Source: Vittaforma corneae ATCC 50505 (Eukaryota > Microsporidia > Nosematidae). From it: a DNA stretch of 64,000 nt. The notes below the pieces were generated by a model, which did no database searches, was not told where the DNA came from, and was given only the letters and a program-made list of their open reading frames with translations. The DNA is taken from assembly GCF_000231115.1 (NCBI RefSeq), contig NW_006889848.1, positions 1 to 64,000 on the forward strand. Reading direction: 5' to 3'. Each line of letters opens with the position of its first letter. Positions within the stretch are counted from its first letter, which is position 1. The position numbers and the translations under genes were made by a program. Positions 1-9,276 of the stretch are shown piece after piece.

Positions 1-321
1 CCAAGAAATGTAAAGAAAGATAAATTAATGTATGGTGTATATTAGTATTGCTGTGTTGTGTGAGTTTTAGTTAATTTAAAATATAAATAAATATTTACAA
101 ATATACGTCAAAACCTAAAAGTCTTATAAATTTAACAGATTTTAGTACTACTGATTTCATGAATTTAAAACAGCTAATATAAAAAATAGTGTAAAATATA
201 TGAAACAATATCAAAATTAACAGTTGATGTGATTGAATCGTTTGAAACGTCTTCAGTTACAGACATCAATTTTAATTTAATGACCTAAAATTAATTATAA
301 AACTTTAGAAATCCTAAGATT
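1..321. other. AT-rich left edge, no gene seen
   Basis: Very AT-rich DNA with stops in all frames. I see no tRNA-like fold, no repeat and no CCC start signal. It is probably the upstream flank of the gene at 322 and/or the tail of a gene beyond the window. Confidence 0.5.
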
Positions 322-1290
322 ATGATTATACTACATTATTTTAGTTATGTGCTATTTATTAAAGCAAGAACATATTTGTTTAAGCCTGGTATTACAAAAA
401 ACCATCTTCCATATGAATCTCATAGATATTTAGTCTCCTATAATCCTAGCGAAGATTATGAAAGCTCCAGTTTTGAATTGCATGCATTGAATCAAGAACT
501 TGATTTACAGGAACTAAAAAATAATGGTGGTGAAATAAAACAAGCGGACACTATATTTCATACTCACCAAATTCCAAATTTTGATCTTAAATTTACCAAC
601 TCATCAAGAGAATCTCAGGTTACAAACTATGAAAGAAAATTACTATATTCAAAAATATTTACATTTACACCTGATTTTAATTTCAATGTGAATGTAATAT
701 TAGTTTCTACAACTAAAAACTACCATCCGCAGCTAGTTTTCTCAGAGAAAAATAATGATGGATATATACAACTTAATGATAGTACAACACGTTTCAACTT
801 TAATTGTTTAAAAGATAAATCTTATGTAGTTGAAGTTGGATATAGTAGGGAGCTTATCACTGATCCATTCGATAATATTTCATCAGGATCATTTATTTTA
901 ATACTTTCATCAAATACACTTTCAATATTAGATGTTATGGTACAGGAAAGTATTATAATTAATATTAAGGGATTTGAAGGTGTAGCACCGTTTGAACACA
1001 ATGCACCACTCAAACTTTTTCATCCTGATGGAAGGATGATGAACCATGGATATCTTAATTATAATATTACCCCATTTTTCAATGATACCAAACAAAGCAT
1101 AACATTATATTATCATCGTGGAGTAGATTTTTTTTCTGGTGATATTAAAAGGTCATCTATTTTAGAAATAAAATGTAATAAAAGTGCGAGAAGTACAAAA
1201 ATATACTTTGGTAAAGAGCCATCAAGGGGAAAATACGAATATACTATTGAAAGTAGCCGAATATGTGATATTATTAACTTAATCAGATAA
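322..1290 (+). CDS. Hypothetical secreted or membrane-anchored protein, 322 aa
   Basis: I do not recognise this protein. The first ~20 residues are hydrophobic and aromatic (MIILHYFSYVLF...), compatible with a signal peptide or anchor. The rest is hydrophilic, rich in Asn, Ser, Phe and Tyr, with few cysteines and no obvious catalytic motif. Several stretches alternate hydrophobic and polar residues, suggesting a beta-rich fold. There is no CCC immediately before the ATG; the nearest element is CCTAAGATT. Neighbours are unrelated housekeeping genes, so context does not help. It could be a lineage-specific surface or host-directed protein. The single long frame and coding-like composition support a real gene. 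Confidence 0.6.
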   Translation: MIILHYFSYVLFIKARTYLFKPGITKNHLPYESHRYLVSYNPSEDYESSSFELHALNQELDLQELKNNGGEIKQADTIFHTHQIPNFDLKFTNSSRESQVTNYERKLLYSKIFTFTPDFNFNVNVILVSTTKNYHPQLVFSEKNNDGYIQLNDSTTRFNFNCLKDKSYVVEVGYSRELITDPFDNISSGSFILILSSNTLSILDVMVQESIIINIKGFEGVAPFEHNAPLKLFHPDGRMMNHGYLNYNITPFFNDTKQSITLYYHRGVDFFSGDIKRSSILEIKCNKSARSTKIYFGKEPSRGKYEYTIESSRICDIINLIR

Positions 1291-1528
1291 AATTAAAATT
1301 CTACTTAAATTTTAAGTTTAACATTTTGTTGAAATATTAGAATAATTGCAGTGTTTAAGTAATGCGGCATCATTTTTTCAAAAATTTTTTGTTTGCAATC
1401 GTTAATTAGTAAATTTTCAACTCTAGTTTATCATCAAACATTGAAATCATACAAATATCATTCATCTTAGATTTTACTTTTAATACTTACCAAATAAAAT
1501 AGCTTTCAATTTAAACATTAAATTCCAT

Positions 1529-2812
1529 TTAATGTAAATTAGAATCCTGCTCTTTTGTCATATGCATAGTTTCAATTCTCCATCTGATCGATTTGTCCTT
1601 AGAGTCACTTGTTGAACATTTTGGCGTCGTATCTTTTGGCATTAAAAGTGACATTTTACCATGCGTTTCAATTCGTTCAGGATCATATTTATCAAATACA
1701 GGTTGCGATTCGGATTTAGTAAGCTCCTGAATAAAATTAAATTCTAACAGCAAGTCAGCTGGATCTAGTTCATGTGGATACGTCTCAGTTCTTTTCATAA
1801 ACTCTTCAATGGCCACTCTTTCTGCATATTTCGCATTTATTATCTGTCTTTGAGCATTTTCAATACTATCCAGCTGTAATAAAAGACTTTTAAATTCTTT
1901 TTCAATTTGTCGTCTTACTGCTGTAATATTATCCTTAAATGATCCAACTTTATCTTTAAATCTACAAAGCTCCCTATTACAATTCTCAACACGTCCTGCA
2001 ACTGGTTTTGTCCAATCAGAAATTTTAGATTTAAGTATCTGGCATGCTTCTAAGAAAGATATAATATGATGATCGCATTTATCTCTGCCAGAATGATTTC
2101 CAGTAATCTTACAATCTGCACAAATTGGATCCATGCATGTTTCACAAAAGTACTCAACAACTTTTGTTGGATGATATAAGCAACATATAAACTTCTTTTG
2201 TCCCACATCTGAAAAATAAATTCTTGAGTGGCGCTTTAGGAATTCATCATTATGAACTTGTATGTCGCAATCCTTACAAAAACTAGCTCTTTCTGAAGGA
2301 CAGAACATTGTAGATTGTGATTTTTTACATCGATGGCAAATAAATGATTTTCTGGAGAGTTTCTCAAGTTCCTCATCATATTCAAAAGTGACCTCATACA
2401 AAAGTAACACCCGAGAAGTATCTTTGATAATATAAGAAAACGTTGAAATATCGATGTTAGCGTCTGTAAGGAAGCCTTTAGCATCATTCTGTGCAACTAT
2501 GAATGAATCATAGTCTTTTGGAACATCCAAAGTTTGAGCATACTCATTACTAACAAAGAGAGATCTTCCCACTGAAACCTCACAGAAGTAAGCCTTGTGG
2601 ATCTTGGAGTTTTGACAAAGTGGAACACCAAGTAACGGAAAAGCAGAGAGATTGGAAGCTTCGGAGCAAAATGCCTGAACTTTCTTAGAATCGCAGAATC
2701 GATTATTGAAAGATAGCACTTTTTTAGGATCTGACATGTCTTTAACATCAAGGACCTTTAAAGTTAAACTGTTCAACAAGAATTTCAGTTTGAATTCTAC
2801 TTTGTTGTCCAT
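1529..2812 (-). CDS. B-box zinc-finger protein (TRIM-like architecture)
   Basis: The central part carries two zinc-binding blocks: a first Cys/His cluster (CHRCKKSQSTMFCPSERASFC, then CKDC and H residues) and a second with C-x2-C-x7-C-x2-C followed by C-x2-H-H, as in tandem B-boxes. A predicted coiled coil of ~80 residues follows, as in the B-box/coiled-coil part of TRIM proteins. No RING finger is visible N-terminally, so ubiquitin-ligase activity cannot be claimed. The frame is open 30 codons further upstream, but the chosen ATG is directly preceded by CCC, the local start signal, and the upstream extension lacks an ATG. Likely a protein-protein interaction factor; substrate unknown. Confidence 0.7.
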   Translation of the reverse strand: MDNKVEFKLKFLLNSLTLKVLDVKDMSDPKKVLSFNNRFCDSKKVQAFCSEASNLSAFPLLGVPLCQNSKIHKAYFCEVSVGRSLFVSNEYAQTLDVPKDYDSFIVAQNDAKGFLTDANIDISTFSYIIKDTSRVLLLYEVTFEYDEELEKLSRKSFICHRCKKSQSTMFCPSERASFCKDCDIQVHNDEFLKRHSRIYFSDVGQKKFICCLYHPTKVVEYFCETCMDPICADCKITGNHSGRDKCDHHIISFLEACQILKSKISDWTKPVAGRVENCNRELCRFKDKVGSFKDNITAVRRQIEKEFKSLLLQLDSIENAQRQIINAKYAERVAIEEFMKRTETYPHELDPADLLLEFNFIQELTKSESQPVFDKYDPERIETHGKMSLLMPKDTTPKCSTSDSKDKSIRWRIETMHMTKEQDSNLH

Positions 2813-3225
2813 GGGTTCAAAACAATTTGTTGTTAGATACAAAAAAAAGTAATGAGTGATGATTAAAATAAATTTGGTATAAAGAATAGGAATGCAATGC
2901 ACTTATTCGTATGGGAAAGCTAGCTATAAGAACTATATTTTATATTAAAAAGATATATTATATATTAAACGAATAAATAGCTATTGTTTATACAAAAGAT
3001 AATATTATTAACGTTATGATATTGCATGAATCAATACGGTCATAAATTGCTTTAATAACAAAAATTAACTTTTGAATGAAAAGCATTTGATGATAGATAA
3101 GTTAGCTGTAGAATGGAGCGAATTATTGCCAATAAAGTGTTTCTTTATGTTATTTGAAAGTTCATGAAATTTTAAGTTTTGTTTATTAACTAATAACAAG
3201 TTATATTGATAATAAATTTATCCAA
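2813..3225. other. Intergenic, nothing recognised
   Basis: About 410 bases of AT-rich DNA between the 5' end of the B-box gene and the 3' end of the zeta-COP-like gene. No tRNA, repeat or sizeable reading frame beyond the uninitiated extension of the B-box frame is seen. Confidence 0.5.
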
Positions 3226-3642
3226 CTATTGATTGTTTTGATCTATAATAGACTGAGTATGCTCTAAAGAACTAAGAATATCAGCAGGATTTAAGCCAAT
3301 TACCACACCATTTAAAACAAAATTGTCAACTATTGCGTAAGTATCCTTAAAGTGATAAATCAGTGATTTATGATTGAGACTACCTAACATTCTTTCAATA
3401 GTATTCATTAAAACAGTAATTAAAGCTAAAATATGCATTTCATTCTCCTCATTTGCCACAAAACATATTATTGAATCGTCATACTGCTTGTATACAATTA
3501 TATTACTGTTCAAGTCAATGAAATTAGAATCGTTGTTAGATTTTAAAACACTTATAATACTCTTAATACTTATTGATTTACAGTATATTCTCGTTAATAT
3601 TGTCTCATAATCTGTATTGAAAATGAATATTCCTTTTATCAT
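3226..3642 (-). CDS. RET3: Coatomer zeta subunit-like protein (longin fold)
   Basis: A 138-aa protein with the layout of small coat subunits: an N-terminal beta strand motif (IKGIFIFNTDYETILTRIY), a central 'vYKqydDsiicFVa..eNEmhiLalitvLmntieRML' block, and a C-terminal 'DNFVLNGVVIGLNPADIL' that matches the zeta-COP signature (DEivdgGvileSdP) better than sigma-adaptins. Zeta-COP is part of the F-subcomplex of COPI, which coats Golgi-to-ER vesicles. It is shorter than the usual ~180-190 aa. A sigma-adaptin is the main alternative. No CCC motif sits directly upstream of the ATG. Confidence 0.7.
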   Translation of the reverse strand: MIKGIFIFNTDYETILTRIYCKSISIKSIISVLKSNNDSNFIDLNSNIIVYKQYDDSIICFVANEENEMHILALITVLMNTIERMLGSLNHKSLIYHFKDTYAIVDNFVLNGVVIGLNPADILSSLEHTQSIIDQNNQ

Positions 3643-3832
3643 TAGTTGAATATCTTATTTGTACTTTGATAGATTTTTATTGATTATTTTGAAACAATAA
3701 AAAATACGACCTTCAATACCTATCTCTTGAAAAATATATTTCAATATTGATCATTTAGCTAGCTATGTTACAGTTAAATAAATTAAACTTAGAATAAAAT
3801 ATAGTAGAATAGATATTATAGAGAAAACAAGT

Positions 3833-4555
3833 TTACTTGATATTCTTCTTTGAACCAGTTCTTCTACCCGTGCTTCTAGCACCAATCAATCCAACCTGTT
3901 GTGCATATGGAGCAGTTTTGGCAATAGTACTTGGGGCACCAATATGCTGATGATTACCTCCTCCATGAGCGTGATCAACTGGATTCATGGCCACACCTCT
4001 AACTTTTGGAAAGATTTGTCCCCTAGATTTGTAAAGATAATGAGCTGTCCCTGCTTTAAGAATAGGTTTCTCGGTTACACCAGAACCTGCAACAAGACCA
4101 ATGATAGCTCTAGCATCGGAATTAAGGACCTTCTTCTGTCCAGAAGGCATTCGAATAACTGTTTGATTGCTTTCCTTTCTGTGATTTACAATATCACAGA
4201 ATGCGCCAGCTGTTATTGCAAGTTTACCTCCATCCCCTAAAACATACTCTACTGAATGTACAGAAGAACCTTCAGGAATATTCTTTAGATGAGTGATGTT
4301 TCCTATTTTTATTTCTACGTCACTACCAATTGTAATCTGAGAGCCAACATTCAGGCCCTCTGTTGCAGCAACATTATATTTTTCACCATTGATTTCAAGA
4401 ACAGCTATTGGTGCACATTTTCCTCTTTCATGAATAAGATCTACAACAGTGCTCTTGGTAGTTTCGGATACTGCAGGGTATTTAAAGAGGGTATATTCTT
4501 TTCCAATTCTTTCTTTCTTCTTTATTTGTCTGAATTTTCTAATTATTTTCGACAT
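3833..4555 (-). CDS. RPL2: 60S ribosomal protein L8 (uL2)
   Basis: 240 aa, clear uL2. The C-terminal half has the family hallmarks 'GVAMNPVDHAHGGGNHQH' with the histidine near the peptidyl-transferase centre, and a basic tail. uL2 binds 23S/25S rRNA and helps join the subunits. The frame stays open 28 codons upstream as a hydrophobic stretch that does not belong to the family; the chosen ATG (MSKIIRKFRQ) is preceded by ACCCTGT, and two AAAAATTTTT-type runs lie just upstream. Shorter at the N-terminus than yeast Rpl2 (254 aa). Confidence 0.96.
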   Translation of the reverse strand: MSKIIRKFRQIKKKERIGKEYTLFKYPAVSETTKSTVVDLIHERGKCAPIAVLEINGEKYNVAATEGLNVGSQITIGSDVEIKIGNITHLKNIPEGSSVHSVEYVLGDGGKLAITAGAFCDIVNHRKESNQTVIRMPSGQKKVLNSDARAIIGLVAGSGVTEKPILKAGTAHYLYKSRGQIFPKVRGVAMNPVDHAHGGGNHQHIGAPSTIAKTAPYAQQVGLIGARSTGRRTGSKKNIK

Positions 4556-4558
4556 ACA

Positions 4559-4583
4559 GGGTAAAAATTTTTGTAAAATTTTT
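4559..4583 (-). promoter_or_regulatory. Promoter of uL2: CCC plus two AAATTT-like runs
   Basis: Reading on the minus strand: AAAATTTT-type runs at 4575-4583 and 4563-4572, then CCC at 4559-4561, three bases before the start ATG. This matches the CCC and AAATTT-like signals described for microsporidian ribosomal-protein genes. Confidence 0.6.
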
Positions 4584-4824
4584 AGAAAGAGGAAAGAGAC
4601 AATAGCCAAAATTATACATAAAGAAAAGGATAAAAACATTTAACTAATGCGCCTATAGTAATTATTCATATGTTTTGTTTTTAATATGAAACTATCAATA
4701 AGATATTATTCCGTAGTAAGTAGAATGTATCAATTTATTAGCACTGAAAAATAGTTAAAGATATAAAATGTGCTTTGCAAATATTTTTCAATTACGTCTG
4801 TAAGGCCCGTTGTTATTATATCCC

Positions 4825-5181
4825 ATGGTTTTTATAGGTTTTGTGAAAAAACTCAACTCAACACTGTTTAGTAAAATTACTTCAAAAAATGAGCTCTTTC
4901 TACTAAATGGCAAAGAAATATCATACTGTGAACTGTGTGGTATCGTGATCAGCATTTCGTCGAATAACATTATAATTTGTGACTTTTTTGGATTAATGGA
5001 AATCTATAAAAGTGCAGATATAGTTCCTAAAGGAAAAGGCCCATTTATTTTCATAATAAAGTTGTATTCTAAGAGAGGAACAATTTATGGATATTGTAAG
5101 AATATTAGAAGTGTGTCCATATATGAAGAAATATCTTTTAATATTGAAGTTAAAGCACTGATTGCAAGTTTTTGCTACTAA
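4825..5181 (+). CDS. Small OB-fold protein (RMI2/RPA-like)
   Basis: 118 aa. The middle resembles an OB-fold nucleic-acid-binding core: 'CELCGIVISIS...IIICDFFGLMEIY' fits the 'v.l.G.V..i....i.i.D.tG.iei' pattern of RPA32, STN1 and RMI-type domains. Size and single-domain design suggest RMI2, RPA3 or a telomere/replication OB factor, but I cannot separate these. The start is the ATG immediately after CCC (tatatcccATGG), five codons inside the longest frame. Confidence 0.5.
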   Translation: MVFIGFVKKLNSTLFSKITSKNELFLLNGKEISYCELCGIVISISSNNIIICDFFGLMEIYKSADIVPKGKGPFIFIIKLYSKRGTIYGYCKNIRSVSIYEEISFNIEVKALIASFCY

Positions 5182-5448
5182 AACCGTTCTAATAATAAAT
5201 GTTAAAATAGCCTATAAACTAACATTTATTTAATAAAATATAGTAAGAATCTGTAAAATATGTGAATCATAAAAGTTTATTTAATAACTAATATATTTAA
5301 CTAACGATTGTGATATATATCCCCTGATTGGTATGTGTGCAACTGATAAGTGAATTCATATTAATATGATATTTTCAGTTTATTTGTGGCTTTATATTTA
5401 ATTTTACTTTTGAATGTCTTTCTTGTTTCGTAAAAAAATAATGCCCTT

Positions 5449-5877
5449 ATGAAGCTATTACCAATTTTCCTCACAATAGTATTTGCAAGCTCACTTCTCA
5501 TGAACTTGAGACAGCAAGCTGAACAAGCACGTTCAGGCATATCGCAGCATGTAAGTTCACTAAAATCCTTTGCATCTGAGAACATGCCTTCTCTTTCAGG
5601 AATAAAGAGGATTTTCGAAAACATGAAAAAGAAAATCTTGTCAAAAACTAAATGTGAGAAGAAAAAACATGACGAAGAGGATGACGAAGATTTTAACGTT
5701 AATTCTTCAGCTTTGAATGAATTTCTTAAAAAATTTGCTGAAGAGTTATCTAAACATCAACAGAAAAATCAGGAAAAAACATCAATGCCGAAGGATACTG
5801 AGAATGTAGATAATCATGAAGAAACTCATGGACGTTCAGAAGAGGACGAAGAAATTGATGAGAAAGATGAATTATAA
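5449..5877 (+). CDS. Small acidic ER-lumenal protein ending in KDEL
   Basis: 142 aa. Residues 1-18 form a good signal peptide (Lys then LLPIFLTIVFASSLL). The mature part is helical and becomes strongly acidic/charged, and the last four residues are K-D-E-L, the classical ER retrieval signal. I see no thioredoxin CxxC, J-domain or other enzyme motif, so the function is unknown; a lumenal calcium buffer or a small chaperone cofactor would fit the composition. The start is preceded by CCCTT. The next gene, on the same strand, is an ER-type cyclophilin, so two secretory-pathway folding-related genes are adjacent. Confidence 0.75.
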   Translation: MKLLPIFLTIVFASSLLMNLRQQAEQARSGISQHVSSLKSFASENMPSLSGIKRIFENMKKKILSKTKCEKKKHDEEDDEDFNVNSSALNEFLKKFAEELSKHQQKNQEKTSMPKDTENVDNHEETHGRSEEDEEIDEKDEL

Positions 5878-6174
5878 TTAAATAGGCATTTTGATTACGT
5901 TAAGCTGATGTGTATTTAACTAAAACTTGAAAGGTAAACATGTTCTCTAAGTAAATATTCTTATGACTGTTTTTTATGTTTTATTTAAGTTATTTTAATG
6001 GTATATGTAAAAATATATTTAAGATATACTATTCACATAAAAGTAAAATTAAAGCCAAATTTATGCATATCAATTCATTTTCTTTGAAATCTAAGCATGC
6101 ATTAAATTAGTTTGTTGGGTGTGTGTACATTTTGTTTGTAAAATTCTAGTTTTTATCCCTTGTAAAGTAAAACA

Positions 6175-6834
6175 ATGAAAATAGGACTACTTTTTCTATG
6201 CTTGTACTTAGGAAAGCCTGCTGTAGTAGAGTCATATTTCCAATATACTGATGTTATGGATGAAATTGAAGAGTTCAAACGCCTTACGCCCTTTATGGAA
6301 ATTGAATATTCGAAAATGAACAAAGAGACTAATATAATAGAAACTAAAAGAATAAAAATTGAGTTTGAATTATTCTTTGATGTAACTCCGAAAACATGTC
6401 TCAACTTTGCAAAAATCCTTAAGGGCTGTGAAAAGAAAGATACAGTCTGGAGATATAAAGGATCGTTTTTTCATAGAATAATTAAAGGTTTTGTGATGCA
6501 AGGTGGGGATTTTACTAATGGCAACGGCACAGGTGGGAGATCAATTTATGGAAGAATCTTTGATGATGAAAATTTTTCTAAAAAACATGTATTTGGTGTT
6601 TTAAGTATGGCTAACAGTGGTGTAAATACGAATGGTAGTCAATTTTTTATTACATTTAACAAATTTCAGCATCTTGATGGGAAACATGTTGTTTTTGGCA
6701 AAGTTAAAAAAAGAGATTTAAAAAAATTAAAGGCAATTGAAGAACTACCGACAAATGAGCAAAATGGAATGCCTATTTGGCCCGTAAGGATTATCGACTG
6801 TGGATTTGAAGAACTAGAAAAATTCAATCTTTAA
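6175..6834 (+). CDS. Secretory-pathway cyclophilin (peptidyl-prolyl isomerase)
   Basis: 219 aa with an N-terminal signal peptide (~1-20) followed by a cyclophilin domain: '[23 protein letters not shown]' with the catalytic Arg, '[21 protein letters not shown]' and '[11 protein letters not shown]'. The family catalyses cis-trans isomerisation of prolyl bonds; a signal peptide points to the ER or secretion, like cyclophilin B. The tryptophan that usually precedes LDGKH and contacts cyclosporin A is His here. There is a ~50-residue stretch before the core that is longer than usual. No C-terminal retention signal is present. A CCC lies about 20 bases upstream of the ATG. Confidence 0.93.
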   Translation: MKIGLLFLCLYLGKPAVVESYFQYTDVMDEIEEFKRLTPFMEIEYSKMNKETNIIETKRIKIEFELFFDVTPKTCLNFAKILKGCEKKDTVWRYKGSFFHRIIKGFVMQGGDFTNGNGTGGRSIYGRIFDDENFSKKHVFGVLSMANSGVNTNGSQFFITFNKFQHLDGKHVVFGKVKKRDLKKLKAIEELPTNEQNGMPIWPVRIIDCGFEELEKFNL

Positions 6835-7228
6835 TAAAGTTATTCTATTAGATAAAAACATTTAAAATGCATATAATAGTTGATAGTCGACAAAAGGAAA
6901 ATTTAGTTTAATTTTTTCAATGCTTTAAAACCTTCTTGTCTGTTAACACGCATTTTGGCAATGTCGATAATTTCAACACACATCACTATTTAACTTTAAT
7001 TAATTTAATAGATATTATTCACCCTCTTGTCAACTAATTATTTTTAATGAACACTACTATTTTACTCATAGCCAATATTATAACTTACACTTGAAAATCA
7101 TCAATATTTATTAAAGACATCCACGAATAAATCGATTGTTAATGCATTTTTGATTTTAATATTTGATAAATTGAAATTGATATATTTTCTATTTGCTCAA
7201 GTATTTTTTTTAGTACTGTCCCAAGACT
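6835..7228. other. Intergenic, nothing recognised
   Basis: About 390 bases of AT-rich sequence between the cyclophilin and the next gene on the same strand. Only the promoter-like CCCAAGACT before the ATG at 7229 stands out. Confidence 0.5.
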
Positions 7229-8245
7229 ATGGATAGAACAGAACAAGAAAATTGGTGCGATATATTCAAAAAAGCTAAGGCAAAGAGAATGCATGTTCCA
7301 ATGTGCAGTTGCAACAATCAACTTTTAGATGAGGATCGAAATCAATTGCTTATTATGCTTAATGAAGAATTACTTAGTGAACTGTTTCATATCATACAAA
7401 TCAATCCAATAACTAACTTAGCTGAGCTAGGAAGGATTTATAGACAAGAGATAAGAAGAATATTAGACATTCCAGAGTCATCATATTCTTTTCGTAATTA
7501 TTCTACACGTAAAAGATATGATGTTCTGAGGGACAATCAAGAGAACATTCCTAAGGCAAAGTCAAATCTACGACCACGATTAAAATCATCAAAGCCTTGC
7601 AAAAATGAAAACAGTAAAAAAAGATATACAGAGAGTTATCTAGTCTTTGGCTCTCTATTTGGTATTAGTCCACCCTTGTCAAGTGACGATTTTTTGACAG
7701 TTTTTCTTGAACAAAATTCTGATGTTTTGGAGGAGCGAGAAAAAATGCTCGTTCATTATATTCAACTAAATGATGTAGTAAAGACAAGAGGAAATCCAAT
7801 AAATGGCCCCAGAAAAGAAGATATCGGAATGTATAATAGAAAGATATTTGAAACTTACTCAAGGAAAGGTAATGGCATAGCTCAGGATCAATTGGTTGTG
7901 AATGTAAAATTTTTTCCTAAGTATAATAATTATATTGGCCATGATTTAATACTCACTTCAGATTTTGTCCAACTTTATAAATTTAATGGTTCAAGTAAAC
8001 AAAGACTTGAGCAAAGTCTGTTTATAGTTCATCAAAGGGATTCAAAGAAAAAATGTACCATTTTCCATTCTGATAAAATCATTTTTAATAAACTCGAAAA
8101 AGAACAATTCAAATACGCCTTAAGTAAATGTAAAAGAAGTATCAACATCCTTCATTTTGAAACATTTACATTGTATAGTGCCGAATTTTTATGTGAAAAT
8201 GCAGCGATCCGTGTGTTTAATTCATTTTTTAGCAAAAATGAATAA
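7229..8245 (+). CDS. Hypothetical protein, 338 aa
   Basis: Not recognised. No signal peptide. The N-terminal ~110 residues are helical and charged with a small Cys cluster (C-S-C near residue 26); a basic Lys/Arg/Asn linker (residues ~95-130) is followed by a compact C-terminal region (residues ~130-335). The start ATG follows CCCAAGACT, the usual signal, which supports it as a transcribed gene. The basic linker suggests nucleic-acid binding or nuclear location, but this is inference only. Confidence 0.6.
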   Translation: MDRTEQENWCDIFKKAKAKRMHVPMCSCNNQLLDEDRNQLLIMLNEELLSELFHIIQINPITNLAELGRIYRQEIRRILDIPESSYSFRNYSTRKRYDVLRDNQENIPKAKSNLRPRLKSSKPCKNENSKKRYTESYLVFGSLFGISPPLSSDDFLTVFLEQNSDVLEEREKMLVHYIQLNDVVKTRGNPINGPRKEDIGMYNRKIFETYSRKGNGIAQDQLVVNVKFFPKYNNYIGHDLILTSDFVQLYKFNGSSKQRLEQSLFIVHQRDSKKKCTIFHSDKIIFNKLEKEQFKYALSKCKRSINILHFETFTLYSAEFLCENAAIRVFNSFFSKNE

Positions 8246-8565
8246 GGATACCAGTTTAAACCTTGAATAATTTTGTAAATAAACTAGCATACTTTACTAT
8301 ATAATTTTAATATTATTGTATGGTTTTTTAATACTCTAATACTTTTATATGATAATGATAGCATTATTTTCTTGTTTGGATGTCATAGATTTGGGATAAA
8401 AGTGTATTATATAATCAAAAGCATTACAGCATTGATTTCAATGAGCTTTTGTGTTGAAGAAGCTAATTAATTTGTTCATATTTTATTGGTGGACAATAAA
8501 TTTTGACCAGTTATTGGTTTTTTAAACGAATAAATTGTTTAAATTTAAATTTTCAATAGGTAAGC
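8246..8565. other. Intergenic, nothing recognised
   Basis: About 320 AT-rich bases. No CCC motif precedes the ATG at 8566; the bases there are GGTAAGC. Confidence 0.45.
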
Positions 8566-9276
8566 ATGGTTGTTAGAAAGATAACACTCGATAAGATATG
8601 CTCGTCGAGCTATGATGATTTAGATGCTGTTAATGATTATATATTAGCATGTGAAGAGGATGATGTAGATATAAAAGCCATTTCTGAAGAAAATGACCAA
8701 GACAAGAAAGTAGAAAAAGAAATAAGAAGATACAAGCCACAAATGAATGAAGAATTAGAGGATAAATGTACTCTTAAGCAGACAGTTAAAAAAATAAATG
8801 ATAATGCGAATGTAGAAAAAAGAAGTGAAGATAAAACAATATTGACAGCTAGAAGCGATGATTTGAGTGAGATTTATCAATTTTCAGCAAAGAAACAAAA
8901 TTATATTGCCAAGCAAGATAAACTTAATTCAAGCGAACGAGAACAAAATGATGCCCATGAAAGTATACTTGCCTGTGTCTCGACCGAATCCAATATATAT
9001 TCTATTACCTTATTTGATAATTCAACAACCATTACTAATGAATCAATAGAAAAGCTACCGGAAAATTTAAAAGCAGTTGATAGTGAGCAGGACTCACTCT
9101 GTTCATTAAAAAAAGTTTGTGAAATGCTAAATGAACAATGTGTTTCCAGTGAAAATGGCACGGAACAGTCCAAAATACTGCCTTATAAAGCTATTATTAA
9201 TAATACTACAGAACTACAAGAAGGAGACAAGCAAAAAAAAATAGATACGTTATTTCTAAACATGATAAAATATTAG
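8566..9276 (+). CDS. Upstream part of a frameshifted gene (PH-like protein), N-terminal fragment
   Basis: This frame encodes 236 aa, highly charged (Glu/Lys/Asp-rich), mostly low-complexity and probably disordered. The real coding part runs to the A9 homopolymer at 9233-9241; after it this frame adds only about 12 codons before a stop. The frame one base back is open across the same point and continues without a stop into the next fragment. The two pieces together give a protein of ~520 aa (8566-10139). Either the A-run is one base short in this assembly, or the ribosome slips -1 there, or the gene is broken. Confidence 0.6.
   Translation: MVVRKITLDKICSSSYDDLDAVNDYILACEEDDVDIKAISEENDQDKKVEKEIRRYKPQMNEELEDKCTLKQTVKKINDNANVEKRSEDKTILTARSDDLSEIYQFSAKKQNYIAKQDKLNSSEREQNDAHESILACVSTESNIYSITLFDNSTTITNESIEKLPENLKAVDSEQDSLCSLKKVCEMLNEQCVSSENGTEQSKILPYKAIINNTTELQEGDKQKKIDTLFLNMIKY

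Noticed and set aside
8551..8566. GGTAAG before the ATG at 8566 as a 5' splice site
   Set aside because: No matching branch/acceptor and no upstream exon; probably chance.
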